Shown: positions 35,211-46,552 of the stretch, one piece after another
Position numbering within the stretch: the stretch's first letter is position 1
Layout of the letters: each line of letters opens with the position of its first letter
DNA from: Chlorops oryzae
Taxonomy: Eukaryota; Arthropoda; Insecta; Diptera; Chloropidae
Length of the DNA: 64,000 nt
Assembly: GCA_020466095.1 (NCBI GenBank)
Contig: CM035806.1
Span: forward strand, 162,119,379 to 162,183,378
Reading direction: 5' to 3'
Made by a program: the position numbers and the translations under genes
Notes under the pieces: model-generated
Databases searched by the model: none
Told to the model about the DNA's origin: nothing
Seen by the model: only the letters and a program-made list of their open reading frames with translations

Positions 35211-35630
35211 TTATACCCGACATACTCTGTGTCGAGGTTATATTGCGTTTGTGTAGTTGTGTGTAACACACACAGAACTATTCGAGATAGACCAGGGGGC
35301 GGTTTACATAAAAAAAGTGAAAAAAATTCATCGTTGTGTTGCAAATCTTTAGAACACTTTGTCTTAATATTCGTGGTTTTGGCGCCTGCTTTAAAAAGTA
35401 ATCGAACGTATGTAAACCTGTAGCTAACTCATTATGGGTCCTCACGCAACACATTTACACAGTGTAAACTGAGTGAAGTAAGTAAAACTGTCAAAATTGC
35501 ATACAAAATTTGACAGTTTTACGAACTTCACTCAGCTTACACGGTGTAAATGCGTTGCATGAGGACCCTTATTATCTGTGTCGGAAGTTGTATTTTCAAG
35601 TTTGCCGGACTATAACACCCTTACTTATTT
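35211..35630 (-). mobile_element. DINE-1/mini-me-like element, copy C, truncated and interrupted
   Basis: 3' hairpin TACCCGACATACTCTGTGTCGAGG at 35213 and the core to about 35293 (TTCGAGATAGACCA). The 5' end TATAACACCCTTACTT is at about 35610-35626. The middle, including (GTCY)n, is replaced by other sequence at 35294-35575, which includes a 133-bp hairpin MITE. Confidence 0.6.
35436..35568. mobile_element. 133-bp hairpin MITE (GGGTCCTCACGCAAC ends)
   Basis: GGGTCCTCACGCAACACATT at 35436 pairs with its complement ending at 35568 over about 55 bases. TTAT is on both sides, a possible target duplication. Inner stem: GTGAAGTxAGTAAAACTGTCAAA against its complement. Inserted inside DINE copy C. 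Confidence 0.7.
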
Positions 35631-35923
35631 TCCATCTAATTGTGTTGCAAGTCTTCAAAAGAAATTTATTATAAATAGGAACGGTACGGTTCTTACAGTT
35701 TTTTTTCCGTGCGGTCTTCTTGTTTCTCTTTGTTGAAGTTCTGCATTCTGAATCAAAAGAAAATTAAACGGGAAAGCAGTCAAACGTGGGAAAAAAGCGT
35801 TGCTTGCTTTCAATTAATATTTTTCGTTGTTGATTCAGAGAAAATTCAAATGAATAAAACTAAAAAGATTAAATAATATTAAATGAATTAAACAAAGTTG
35901 AAGCGAACCCGATACGGTACTGA

Positions 35924-36474
35924 CCCAGCGGAAAATTATCTCCTGCATGACAAAGTCACCAATGATGTCATCGATGACATATAGGTGACATTGTCATACA
36001 TGACATCTTGGAGGACATGTCATCGTGGAGGGATGCTGTACACGTGCTTAAATCTCATTGGCTACTGAAATTTAAATAAGGTTTCAGCATCGGTTGAACG
36101 ATAGCATGAAGTGGCGCAGATGATGAGTGCTCGACTCAGAATCCGAAGATCGCGGGTGCGATCCCTGGCTGAGGCGAACAAAAATTGTTAAAAATAGATT
36201 TTTTTTAAATTGCGAAATATCCAAAGAGAGGGCAAAGAAGAGAGTTATCAAACTGGTTTCTATTAATTGACATTTAAAGAGAAAAAGAGCATAATGTGCT
36301 GCTCTCAAATCCTTTTTTCGCCATCGCATCCCCCTAGCATGACAATGTCACCGCTGAAGTCCCTGTCAGCTCCTGTGTAATTGTCATACAAAGTGTCACC
36401 GGAAATAGCATGCATTCCGGCTCCGAAGTCACTAGGACATCATCGGGGATGTCCGCGGGACAATTCCCGCTGGG
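35924..36474. mobile_element. TGACA-array element, copy B, with a tRNA-like core
   Basis: Ends CCCAGCGGAAAATT and the inverted AATTCCCGCTGGG. TGACA/TGTCA, GATGTCATC and GACAT words fill 35945-36030 and 36338-36465. In the centre a tRNA-like segment lies at 36104-36178. No transposase frame; the minus-strand frames are arrays. A clean target duplication is not visible. Confidence 0.6.
36104..36178 (+). repeat. tRNA-derived segment inside TGACA-array copy B
   Basis: AAGTGGCGCAGATGATGAG (A box), GACTCAGAATCCGAAGATC (anticodon arm), GCGGGTGCGATCCCTGG (B box with one change from GGTTCGA). Spacing is tRNA-like. No acceptor stem is evident, so it is a relic or a SINE head. Confidence 0.5.
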
Positions 36475-36795
36475 GAATTGGTTAATGAATCCTATATGTG
36501 TAGTAGTGAAATTTAATATATTCATTCATATGTATGTAGGTATGTACAGTAGCGAGCAGAAATGAGTACATGTTGGGATCTTCAATTGTTTTCTCCTTAT
36601 ACCTATCTCCGGTGTTAATAAAGATATCCAAGTGAAATTTATGTTTTTCAGTAAATAGTAATTCGATCGATTACCCTTTCGGAATTTAGGAAATCAGATT
36701 GAAAAAAAATATATTTGACAATTAGTTGAAAAGCAATTAGTTGACATACCATACATGAACTTTAATATAATGTATTAAATCTGAATATATTCGAT

Positions 36796-37125
36796 CTCTT
36801 CGTGGCGTAGCGCATAGCGATTGCGCTTAGCAATCCGAAGGCTGGAGTTCGAATCCTGTTGCAGACAGAAATAAGATGTGGAAAAATTGGGAATTGAAAG
36901 AGTCAGGTAAATTTTAAATACAAACTAAAGGAGAAAAGAAGCTGCCAACCATACCGTGAAGTTTGCCATCCTTTCTTCAAATACGTCATACACAAGCTCT
37001 TTGAAAAACTCCTTTAAGTTCCACTGAAACCTTTCTTTTTTATAATTTTGAATAAAAAGTTTGGTTGAAAGGATATTCCTGTAAGTTTTTTCATTATTAT
37101 TTAAATGTTAGGTATATTATTACAT
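36796..37125 (+). mobile_element. tRNA-derived SINE, copy 1
   Basis: The head CGTGGCGTAGCGCATAGCG (A box) and TGGAGTTCGAATCCTGTTGC (B box) lie at 36801-36863. The body AGATGTGGAAAAATTGGGA... and the tail with CACAAGCTCTTTGAAAAACTCC align with the SINE at 39134-40495 and, inverted, with 20045-20220. About 330 bp, transcribed by Pol III if active and moved by a LINE's enzyme. Confidence 0.75.
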
Positions 37126-37149
37126 ACTTTATTTCATTTCATTTTTATT

Positions 37150-38990
37150 TCATTTCATTTTCATTTATTTGTTGATATCCTAGCCCAAAAGACAGAAATT
37201 GTCTTAGTTTAAATTGGGCTAGTAAGAAGATTGATTATAAATTATTCGAAACTTATTTAACTAAGTAGTTATTGTAATCTAAACACGCTAGAGCAAAAAA
37301 AAAAAAAAAAAAAGAATTGTCATATAGTATGAACAAAATAAAGGATAAAAAGATTAAAATTAACATGAGGTAAAAATTTTATGGGGTTTTAATATTCATA
37401 TTGATTGTTGAGAAAAATCGTCACATATTTTTGAATAAATTGACGTTGCTTATAAGCTGGAGGTTTTTAGGGCAGAGTGTTCCAAAGGCGAATAGCAAAA
37501 ATGAAGAATTGACGATCAGAGGTTAATGAGAAGTGCCTAATAGGTACTAATTTGTTTCCCTATTGGACATAGTGAATCTAAGCTTAGCGTACAAAATGCA
37601 GGATTTTTTTTCATTAATAATCTTTTTCAAAAGTATTAACGAGCGTAGCTAAGGAGGTTTTCAAAGGACATACCATAGATGCGGTGGCTAAGATGCGATA
37701 TTTGGTCAAACGCCGACGCTTGAAAATATAACGCGTAATGTTAAAATAGCACGTTGAGTTTTCTTTTGCTTGACATGATCGCAATTAGCAAAAATTTCAC
37801 AGCCATACAGAAGACTTGGGAGTAATATTGCTTTAGCTAGTATGAACCTTATTTTGATTGGCGTATATTGTTGTGATACCCAAAGCAAGCGAAGCATGCT
37901 ATAAACTTTTCCAACGACGTTAGCTATATGGTCATTCCAGGTTAGTAGCGATTAAAAGTCAAACCGAGTTTTTAGCGGTCTCGACAAAGTTAATCATATG
38001 CCATTGAGTTTAATTGGAGGCAGTAGATTAAGTCAATGCGCTTCTTGCTAATAATCAAGCATTTAGATTTAGAAGGGTTAATGCTTAAACGTTCGAGTTG
38101 CCCATGAATGGATATTGTTGAGGTCGGAATTTAATTTATTCGACAGAGGGGAAGCGAGCTTAAATTGTGCTTATATAAAAGCTGTATATCGTCAGCAAAA
38201 TGTGAATTTTGCAGAAATGAAGGTTGTGGGAGATCGTTGATGTAAATGTTAAAAAGTAGTGGTCCCAAGATCGACCCTTGAGGTAACCTCTTTTAACAGG
38301 TAAAGGCGTGGAGGTGGAGTCACCCATACATACTTGTTGATTCGTGAACAAAAGATCTAATAAGATTCGTTGAGGATGGAAAAGCCATATATTTTTAAAA
38401 GTTACTACACAGTTTCGTGGTTAACAGCATCAAAACCTTGCTGTATCTAACAGCGTAAAAGGTTAAGTTTTTTGAATCAAGAGACTCTCGGAGATCTTCC
38501 ACAACGTTGACTAGAGCAGTTGTGCAGCTATAGCCACTTCGAAAGCCAGACTGGTAGTTGTGAATTAAGTTTATTCCCCAGTTAAATAGTCTGTTATCTG
38601 TGAGTAGATAATTTTTTCAAGCGCTTTTGCAAAAATATGATAATAATTGAGATTGGGCGAAATTCACCATTAGGCTTAGGAATGGGGATTACCTTGGCAC
38701 GCTTCCAGGTGATTGGAAACTCAGATTTAGTTAAAATGTTATTAAAAAAAACAAACGTACGGAAGTATTTTTGCCAATATTATTTTAACGAATCTGGGAT
38801 GCACATTATCCAAGCCAACAGCATTCGATTTTAAGCGAGTAGAAATATTGAGGACATTAATTGATCCACACAAGAGAAGGAAAAATTGCGGCAGGAACGG
38901 CTTCCAGGACAATCATCATAGGCTGGGGTAAGGGTAGGTTTGAAGGGGCATTCAAGTTAACAAAATCTTCATTTATTTTATTTAAGCCTT
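37150..38990 (-). pseudogene. Decayed non-LTR retrotransposon (LINE), reverse transcriptase region
   Basis: On the minus strand, reading from 38990 down, pieces of a reverse transcriptase appear in shifting frames: NAVGLDNVHPRF; ITWKRAKVIPIPKPNGEFRP (about 38650-38710); GFRSGYSCTTALVNVVEDL (about 38490-38550); [19 protein letters not shown] (about 38225-38285); the FADD catalytic box at 38188-38202; LAKAILLPSLLYGCEIF (about 37780-37840); and a C-terminal RQFFIFAIRLWNTLP (about 37470-37515). This order is that of the Jockey/CR1-like group. The 5' part (endonuclease, ORF1) is missing. Several frameshifts and stops make it dead. The A/T-rich 3' tail runs to about 37150. Confidence 0.85.
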
Positions 38991-39626
38991 TTTAATATAT
39001 TATATAAAAAGCAAGACTTATTGATTTAAAAAAAAAAAGTATATGAATTCCGTATTCATTCCATAGTTGAAAAAGACAAACCAGTTTCTTTGCACTTACA
39101 TTGATATAATAAATCTAGCAAGCTGTAATCATATCTCGCGATGGCGTAGTTGAAGTGTGCTAGATCTGGAATCTGCAAGGTCCGAGTTCGAACTAAAGGC
39201 GTGCATTGTTACACCAACAGATACCAATTCCGTATGCTCATTGTTTTCAGATAGTGCTTGTGTGGTATTTTACGCTTGCTGGTATAGTCGAATTGTTACT
39301 CTCTCTGTTACGTGCAGTTATTTGAGTCGAGAGAACAAGTATACCAAATAACAGATTTACCAACTACCGAGCGAACTCTTCAAGCAGTTAGGGCAGATGC
39401 TGGTATCAATACTTTGAGTACCGTAAGTATAGCAGCGATAGACAATATGCGAATTGAGGATGCCTTGGTAAGAGAACCACGCGAAAAGGTCTGCGCTCGC
39501 TTGCTCGCTGAAAAATGCACTGCCTAAACATCCTCTGTGAACATAGAACGATCGCCTATCAAAGGCGAAATGGAAACTGCGACTGTGTTAGTAAGAGAGC
39601 CAGAATATGTAACTTAAGTTAGAGTG

Positions 39627-39851
39627 TTATATTCAGGCGAGCCTGACAATTACAGGAAACCTCCACTCTGCGGACACTCCCATATGCGGACACCTTTATA
39701 ATCGGAGAAAATTTTAAAATCTTAGCTTTGCGAACTTCTTTCAGTACAAACTCACCTTCTATGCGGACACCTCCCATATCCGGACAAAATTTTGCTAACC
39801 GTCAGTGTCCGATATGGGAGGTTTCACTGTAATACCCGACACACCATGCAT
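39627..39851 (+). mobile_element. DINE-1/mini-me-like fragment, copy D (5' end only)
   Basis: AGTTAGAGTGTTATATTCAG, CGAGCCTGACAAT, and (after the nested MITE) ATACCCGACACAC match the 5' end of copy A. The rest of the element is absent. It lies inside the hAT element. Confidence 0.7.
39653..39829. mobile_element. pogo/Tigger-like MITE, 177 bp
   Basis: TA-CAGGAAACCTCCACTCTGCG at 39651 and GGGAGGTTTCACTG-TA ending at 39831. Interior GCGGACAC/GTGTCCG words match on both strands. The CAGTGAAACCTCC-type terminus with a TA duplication is characteristic of the pogo/Tigger group. It is the innermost layer of the 39-40 kb nest. Confidence 0.8.
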
Positions 39852-40609
39852 GTGCATGCTAGCGTCGACATTCAGTGTGAAAAACAAACAAAAATTTTGC
39901 CACTGCTAGCATTTTCGATCACCGCTGTTCCAAGCAACGCCGCAGCTAAAATACCAGCAGTACCAAAGGTACTTACTTCCCATAAGTAGAAGAGGGAACT
40001 GTTTTCTTTTATGCCAGTGTAAAATTTTAAGGGTTGTTTGGCAGTTTTAGTGCGTGAGTATAGAGGAAGAAACGCAATAACAGCCATCCTGCAGCAGCAT
40101 CTATACCATAAGTTTATTACCTTTTTTGTGTTTGTTACCAGCAGTATCAGGTACTTATCTGGTATAACTGTTTTGTCAATACTTGTTGGTATACCTTTGC
40201 ACGCCTTTAGTTCGAACCCTGTTACAGGCAAAAGACTTTGTGGAAAAATGGAGAGTTAAACAGGTAATTAAAATTCAAGGAAAATATACGTGGAGCAGTT
40301 GCCAACCAATAAATAAATAAACAAGTTGCTTTCGTCGGGCCTTCCAAAACGTCACGCACATAAGCTCTTTCAAGAAATTCCTATAGAATCTTTTTTTAAA
40401 TTTTTTAAGCATAAAAACTTTGGTTAAATCTTTTATTTCTCGGTTTTTTAAATAATGTAAATGTTAAATAATCTACTTTTCCCAAAAAAAAAAAAAAATT
40501 AAACAAAACAGAGTGTAATGTTCCAAGCCTAGCACTGGTTTTTCATAAAATCGTATGTAAGGGGCGGGCACCCTGCATAGAAAGACTTAGACTCACACAA
40601 AAACAAGAA

Positions 40610-40685
40610 AACCTCCTTGGTATCACAATGGGCCTGCGGCCTAAGTGGCAGCCACTTCAATCTACCTACCCTACCTATATGTTTT
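40610..40685 (-). repeat. Retroelement-like fragment, second copy (minus strand)
   Basis: On the minus strand: TAGGGTAGGTAGATTGAAGT, GGCTGCCACTTAGGCC, CCCATTGTGATACCA. Same block as 17990-18075. 40686-41868 holds nothing firmly identified; GTCGG/CCGAC words are frequent at 41215-41600. Confidence 0.4.
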
Positions 40686-41868
40686 TTTGCCTGACTTTTT
40701 TTCATCAGATAACGTTAGACGTAGTGTTTTCTAGAATCTTTAACAAAAGTTCATCGAACTATAATTAAGGAAATGAGTTTCAAAAAAATGTCACCACCCT
40801 AATGTTCATAGGTGTTCATAGGTCACATGTACGAATAGGTGTCCTTTTATCTTCTGAAAAATGATTTTGGCTCCTTTTCTCATTTCTTGATACTTTTCGA
40901 AAACTCATCTGTGGTATTTTCTGAGCAGAAAATACTTAGAGGGCGGCAGCTGCGCATCCCGGCGTTTAATATCAATACGCCGATGACAGAATACTAAACC
41001 AAATGAAAACTCAATGAGGGATAATCAAGTTAAAACGCTTCCTGCACTTTCCGGACAATGGAAAAAGCTTTTTTCAACAAACCTAATTTCCCTATGCCAT
41101 AAGAGAATAAAATAATGAATATTGGCACTTAGTTTGTGTGCGGCAACTACACAAAACACCGGAAAATTCCATTAAAAATAATAGTTGATATTCTTATGGT
41201 GACCCCACAGGAGTCAACTTTCCATCCGACTTTCGTTCCCGTCGGATGTATGAATGGAATGGTCACAACGTCTGATGGCACGTCGTATAAGAAAAAACAC
41301 AAATCGCATGCTTGGGATGGATAAAATTCAAACGAGTTTGAAATTGAAACCTCTCAACTTGAAGTCGGTAAAAGTCGAAGCGTGTCGGATGGGCGAGTTG
41401 TACGACTTCATATTTCTATACGTAAGTCATTCGACATTTTTTTTGTTTTTTTTTTTTTTTACTTATAAAAAAAACCTGGCCGTATAGAACCTGTACGCAG
41501 ATTGTAGTCAGATGAGTCAGAATTAGTCTGAACAAGTAACGTAACGTACATAATGCGACCGAATGACTCGGGCGGATAAACTGGCCGGGAGTGTGAAAAA
41601 GTCGGAACGTCTGAGGTCGCCTTTAAACATGAAACGAAAGGCAAATAACAAACTCGCACACGAATTTACATGGGTTTTATGTTTTTTCTTTCCTCCAGTA
41701 ACTCCGTTAAGTTTGTAACACTGGTTACTTGCGGAGTAATTAAGTAAAGTAGCTTGAATTGTACCGTTTCTGTTTTTATCCAAACTTTTTATTCGATTAA
41801 ATGCGTTTTTCAGTCCTTAAATATGCGTTGCAATGTCGGATCTAACTATCGAATGCATACCGTGTCTA

Positions 41869-42696
41869 CCCAGTAGGAAAAGTCACTCAACAATGCTATT
41901 AGCGTGCTATCGGAGCTAGAATTCATCGAGAATGACATCTCACCGGTGACATTTTACATGTCGCAGGCGACACTGTAAGTTTCTGTTTAGAAAATCTGTA
42001 TTTATCGAAATCTTCTTTCTGGGCAAATTTTTAGATTGAATTCTTTTAGAATTTTGGCGTTTTTTTTTTTTTATATTTATCGAGCGCCCAAGTTATCCCC
42101 TAAGCGTCTATGCTGAGATATGCAGTAAATACTTGCAGAGTAGGAGCCTGTTCGCTTCGACCTCGCAAAGTGTGAGAGAGACAAATATATTCATGGTTCT
42201 TAAGTTTTTCAAAATATTCCAAAAATTTTATACTTTCGAAGTCGGCATCCATATTTGTTTTCAGAAAAATGCCGCAACCAGTGCGCAAAAAATTGAAAAT
42301 CATTCATTTCTCTGGCGAAGATAAGCCGAAAGTTCGCATGCAACCCTGCGCATTCGAAACTTTTTGATGACATCTTTACATCTCAGTACGAGCGAAAGTA
42401 ATGCAATTACTTCAAAATAGATTTCGACTTTTTTTTTCATGTGTTTCTTATGGGCATTTTACTTGCTGCATATCTCAGTAAAGGCTCAAAGCTATAACAT
42501 GATGTGATTTACATAATATGTTATAGGTACATATGTATGTATATGTAATACATATTATGTATGTATGTGGAAAATTGTCCTTTTTAGATGTAAATAACCT
42601 TAACCGAAGGCAATTCACCCAAATAACTAGGCACGAGTCTCACTAACATACATATATGTGATGACTTCGTCATGCAGAAGATATTTACCTACTGGG
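41869..42696. mobile_element. TGACA-array element, copy C
   Basis: TA-CCCAGTAGGAAAAGTCA at 41867 and GTAAA-type interior with CCTACTGGG-TA ending at 42698. Subterminal words AATGACATCTC, GGTGACATT, CGACACTG on the left and GATGACTTCGTCATGC on the right. It is 828 bp with no coding frame. The TIR is the same type as copies A and B. Confidence 0.6.
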
Positions 42697-43143
42697 TATG
42701 GCTCTTTATTTTGTACATTGTTCGAGTATGAGCCAAACTTTAAGCTTTCTCGTCCTTTACAACATCGCTTTGTGCACTTAAATGAATTACTTTGTTGGCT
42801 TTTGAAAGTGAAAGATCGGTAAAAATGTCCTGCAACCCAAGTATCTATGGTATATTAATCTGTTGCTATTCATCAACGGCCATTTGTAAGGTACTTTGTT
42901 GTTGTTTTCCGTTCAACTTTTTAAACTATTTTTTCCCTTGCATTGCACATTTTCTCTTTGAACAAACGAAGCTCATTGAATTATAAATCATGGCGGCAAC
43001 GAGAAATTAACTTTTCTCATTGCTACGCATCGCATCGCATCGCAGGGCACCGGACGTGTGTATGTGAGCATGTCCTTTGATGGATGCATGTGCGAAGTAG
43101 TACATACCCTGTAGTAATTCCAACTACTCTCGGACTAGTAAAC

Positions 43144-43174
<31 letters not shown>

Positions 43175-43950
43175 CATATACCAAGATTACTCCCTTTTGA
43201 ATTCGCCAACCACCAGTGCTTTGATATGTATTTTTTAACATTGGGCTGGCATTCAAAAACAACCACTCCCACATATAACTACTCCACGAGTAGACCTACT
43301 GTGGCCAATTAGAGGCCATTTGTACCAGTTGGTCTATTTTTTTTTTGAACTCCTCTTCTTCGCGACTTCTTTCTTGCCACTCAAGGAATAGACAATTCTC
43401 ATACATAAGATGCTCTACATTTTGACAACCCATATTTCGAGTTAACTCAGAGTACTCGTTTTTGTTAAATTGACCTCTTTATTACTACAGGGTAGCCTTG
43501 TAGGTTGCTAATTCTGATGTCGTCCTTAATTACTGGCTGGTTGACTTCTTGACTGGTCGGAAAATAGCGGTTCGCAAGGGTTATCACAACGGGACCAAAA
43601 TAATTACAACTCTCAAAGCATAATTAAAATGCTACTTTTACCAGCAGTGGACTGCGTTTGTGCATCCTGTATTTAATGTCCATAAAATGTCGAAAGAGGC
43701 GAAAAAATTAAAAAGGCCGATAATGTCTAAAAATTCGATTAGGCGAATTCCTTTGAATGGGAAAGGGGAATTTAGAATTGGGGCTGATTTGGACCAAAAT
43801 AATGGACTAATAGGGAATCATAAAAAATTACTTCAATTTCTGCGCTTTAATCGAATCGAATGGAAGAAGCAGTTATCCTTTAGAAAAACCCAAAGAATTT
43901 TATTTCCCAACTGTCTCTTCCTATCGGCCATAAATTTCGCAATTGGGAAT
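42697..43950. other. Gene-poor stretch with one weak first-exon candidate
   Basis: At 42823-42888 a short frame (ATG...TGTAAG followed by GTACTT donor) could be a first coding exon with a hydrophobic start, but nothing confirms it. 43158-43180 is a TA microsatellite. The rest shows short frames only. Confidence 0.3.
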
Positions 43951-44930
43951 TTTTTTAATCCTCACGGATAAATTAAAGCAAAAAAGAATTTAATTGGTCT
44001 TCTGTTATCATAGTCGAAAAGGCAAATATAAAAAAAAGTTTTTGTCGGAAAATTCACAGGTTTTGCAAAATGAAAGTTAGTCCGTTTAAAAATAAGGACT
44101 TTTTATAAAACTTCAATTTTGGCAAAAAAAAAAAAAAGGTTTTTTTTGGGGAAAAAAAAATTTTTATTCCCGTTTTCAGCCCCCCTTTCCTTTAATTTGC
44201 AATCCTCGGATTAAATTCTAACGAAAAAGGAAAAGGTCCCTTTTACTTTTTGCTTTTACTAGAACAAAGGATTACTAGGCAAATTTTGTGCGAAAAAATT
44301 CAGTTTTTCAATGCTTTAATCTTTGGAAGCTTCTAAATTTAAAGCTCATGGCAGGGGTTTTTGTGAAAAAAAGTTTCACCCCCTTTTTTTTTTTGTTTTT
44401 GTTTCTAAGCAAAAAGGAATTAAATGAAAAAAGTTTTTTTTTTTTTTTTTTACTTGGAAAATTATTAAGTCAAAGTAACACAAAAAATCGTTCTTGGGCA
44501 AACTGGAGGCTTTCAGGTTTTAAATAAAAAAATCGAATGGATTTCAATTAAGTAGCTTTCTTTTTGTTTTTGTTTTATAAAACAAAAATTGCACTGCAAA
44601 AAACTTTGTTTTTTTTAAAAAAAATATTAAAAATTATTAAAAATTTCGGGGGAAAAAACAACTTCGGTTGCGAAAAAAAAAATGGAAGAATTATTAAGCT
44701 TCGAATCGGTTGGAAGTTTGGTTTAGGATTTCCGTGCAAAAAAATGACGTTTCGAAAAAACCTATAAAATTTCGGAAAAAAATCCTGGGCTGGCTACGAT
44801 TATGGCTTAACTTTTTTAATAAGTTTTTGAATTTCGAATGATTTTTTCAAAATTTTTTCGTGGAAAAAATTGGGGCCGGAATAATGCGTAATTTTAATAT
44901 TTTTAATTTTTTATATCAGTCGCTTTATCT
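43950..44930. other. Homopolymer-inflated block, probable low-quality sequence
   Basis: Runs such as TTTTTTGGGGAAAAAAAAA and CCCCCTTTTTTTTTTTGTTTTTG are far denser than in the flanks and involve all four bases. The frames here are made of the runs. It looks like a region of poor consensus, not a biological feature. Confidence 0.5.
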
Positions 44931-45285
44931 AGGTACAAAGAAATAAGGACAATAAGAAGGACAAAAACGAATTGAAAGCTTTTAATGGTACTAGTTTAGT
45001 TATAATGGTAAATAAACACCAACTTTTTATATTGACCTACCAAAAAACAAAAAAAAAACTTCTCTTTACTTTACTTTATGCCCATGCTATGAAGCATGAA
45101 GGCCTAATGTCTGGTTTCCAATAGTGCAGGAACTCTTGGGCAATTCCATGAATACGGTCCAACCTGGGACACTCATTTTTTTTTTAGGTTTTTGCTCATA
45201 ATAATTATTTGACGCAAAATGCAAAAAAAAAAAGCTAGAGTAGACTTTTCCGTACTAACTTGTTATTGTATAATAGCGAAATTAA

Positions 45286-45490
45286 CCCTTTAAAAGCACT
45301 CCCAATTTTGAGTGTTTGGCAGTGTTTGTGTTGAGTTTTTCTTTTCGAAGTGTTCCGAGGCCTATAGTAAAATTTTATGGCGCAAATTTTCGTAGAATAT
45401 ATTGACGCTCCCCTCCCCCATTTAGGGGGGGATTTTGTAGTTAAAAACAAATATGTCACAAAATGAGCCTTATTTTTGGTAGTTAGAGGG
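45286..45490. mobile_element. piggyBac-type MITE, 205 bp
   Basis: TTAA-CCCTTTAA at 45282 and TTAGAGGG-TTAA ending at 45494. CCCT... ends with TTAA duplications are the piggyBac signature. The TIRs are short and diverged. Non-coding. 45495-46552 shows no other feature. Confidence 0.5.
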
Positions 45491-46552
45491 TTAATATGTT
45501 CCACAAAATTATTTGTCTTGATATTTCCAATAACTTTGCTGAACACACCCCAAACCTCAGACGTAAGGCACACATAGTTTCATATGCCAATATGCTATAA
45601 GAATAGGCCAAGGGGGCCAAACTTTGACCCCCCGTAAACCAAAAATTCAGACGTAAACTTTCAAAACGCCCAGACACGTATCCTTTTTTTGGTCTCCTCT
45701 ACCATAATCCGTTGTCAGAATCCCGTTATTTTGGAAAAAGTTCAAAATTGTTGTACAGTGTAATTGAAAAAAAAAAAAAAAAACAAAAATGTACGTGATT
45801 CTCAAGGATCTAAAATTTTGAAAACCTTTAACAATCGTTAAGTACTGAAACTACACAATTTGTGCTCATCATGGCTGTCACGGCCGGGACGGCTTTCACT
45901 GGGAATTGTCCTCCTGCAGATTAATTCTTGCAAATATTGAACACATCCAAACATATGGAATCAGTTTCAACCAACAACGGTTTGGATTGTAATTTGTTCC
46001 ACATATTTCTAAGTATGTGTTAAATTTTTGCAGGAATCGATACGTAGGAACGCCGACCCTATGGGCGCATTCGAAAAACTCAAAAAGAATATGCACTGGG
46101 GCGCATTTTAGACGTGAAAAAAGTGTTTAATGACGAATTCGGGCGTGGTCCAAAACGAAAGATAAGAGAGGTATTTAAAACGAAAAATTTGACAATGATT
46201 TAAAATGTTTTTCACTGAGATTTTGAGGTCGTTAAAATGCATTTGAGCATGTTATGCACTTTCAATGAAAAAATTTATAGTTTCGCTTCATAGTTTATGC
46301 CGAACGATATTCGCTCCTCGCGAATTCGCAGAACACGCCTGGAAAACTTTTCATTTCAAACACAATTTTTTATCAGAATTATATGTCGAGTTTTGCATTG
46401 TTGTGCCACCACCTGTAAGGCCATAACATAATTTTTTCTTTTGCTTTTTAACTTTTACTTCAAATTGTTATTGTTATAAAAAATTTCTGCAGTGAAAAGA
46501 TGAGTTCGTGGTTTTTGCGTGCTATAAAAACTACGCTTCGCAATTTTTCTTT

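Larger units (their letters stand above)
39194..40209. mobile_element. hAT-like element in the SINE, 8-bp target duplication
   Basis: TAAAGGCGTGCA at 39194 and TGCACGCCTTTA ending at 40209. Flanked by GTTCGAAC at 39186-39193 and 40210-40217, an exact 8-bp duplication. TIR similarity extends with gaps to ACCAACA/TGTTGGT. It is 1016 bp with no transposase frame. The interior has repeated TGGTATC/GATACCA-type words and a DINE fragment. Confidence 0.85.
39134..40495 (+). mobile_element. tRNA-derived SINE, copy 2, split by a hAT element
   Basis: The head (CGCGATGGCGTAGTTGAAG, then GGTCCGAGTTCGAAC) is at 39134-39193 and the rest resumes at 40210 (GTTCGAACCCTGTTACAGG) through the tail to an A run at 40484-40498. 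The insert lies exactly in the B box. The tail has AATAAATAAATAA and the CACATAAGCTCTTTCAAGAA block shared with copy 1. Confidence 0.8.

Noticed and set aside
14424..39193. Calling the A/B-box segments functional tRNA genes
   Set aside because: None has a pairing acceptor stem and a clear anticodon loop; they are listed as tRNA-derived repeats.
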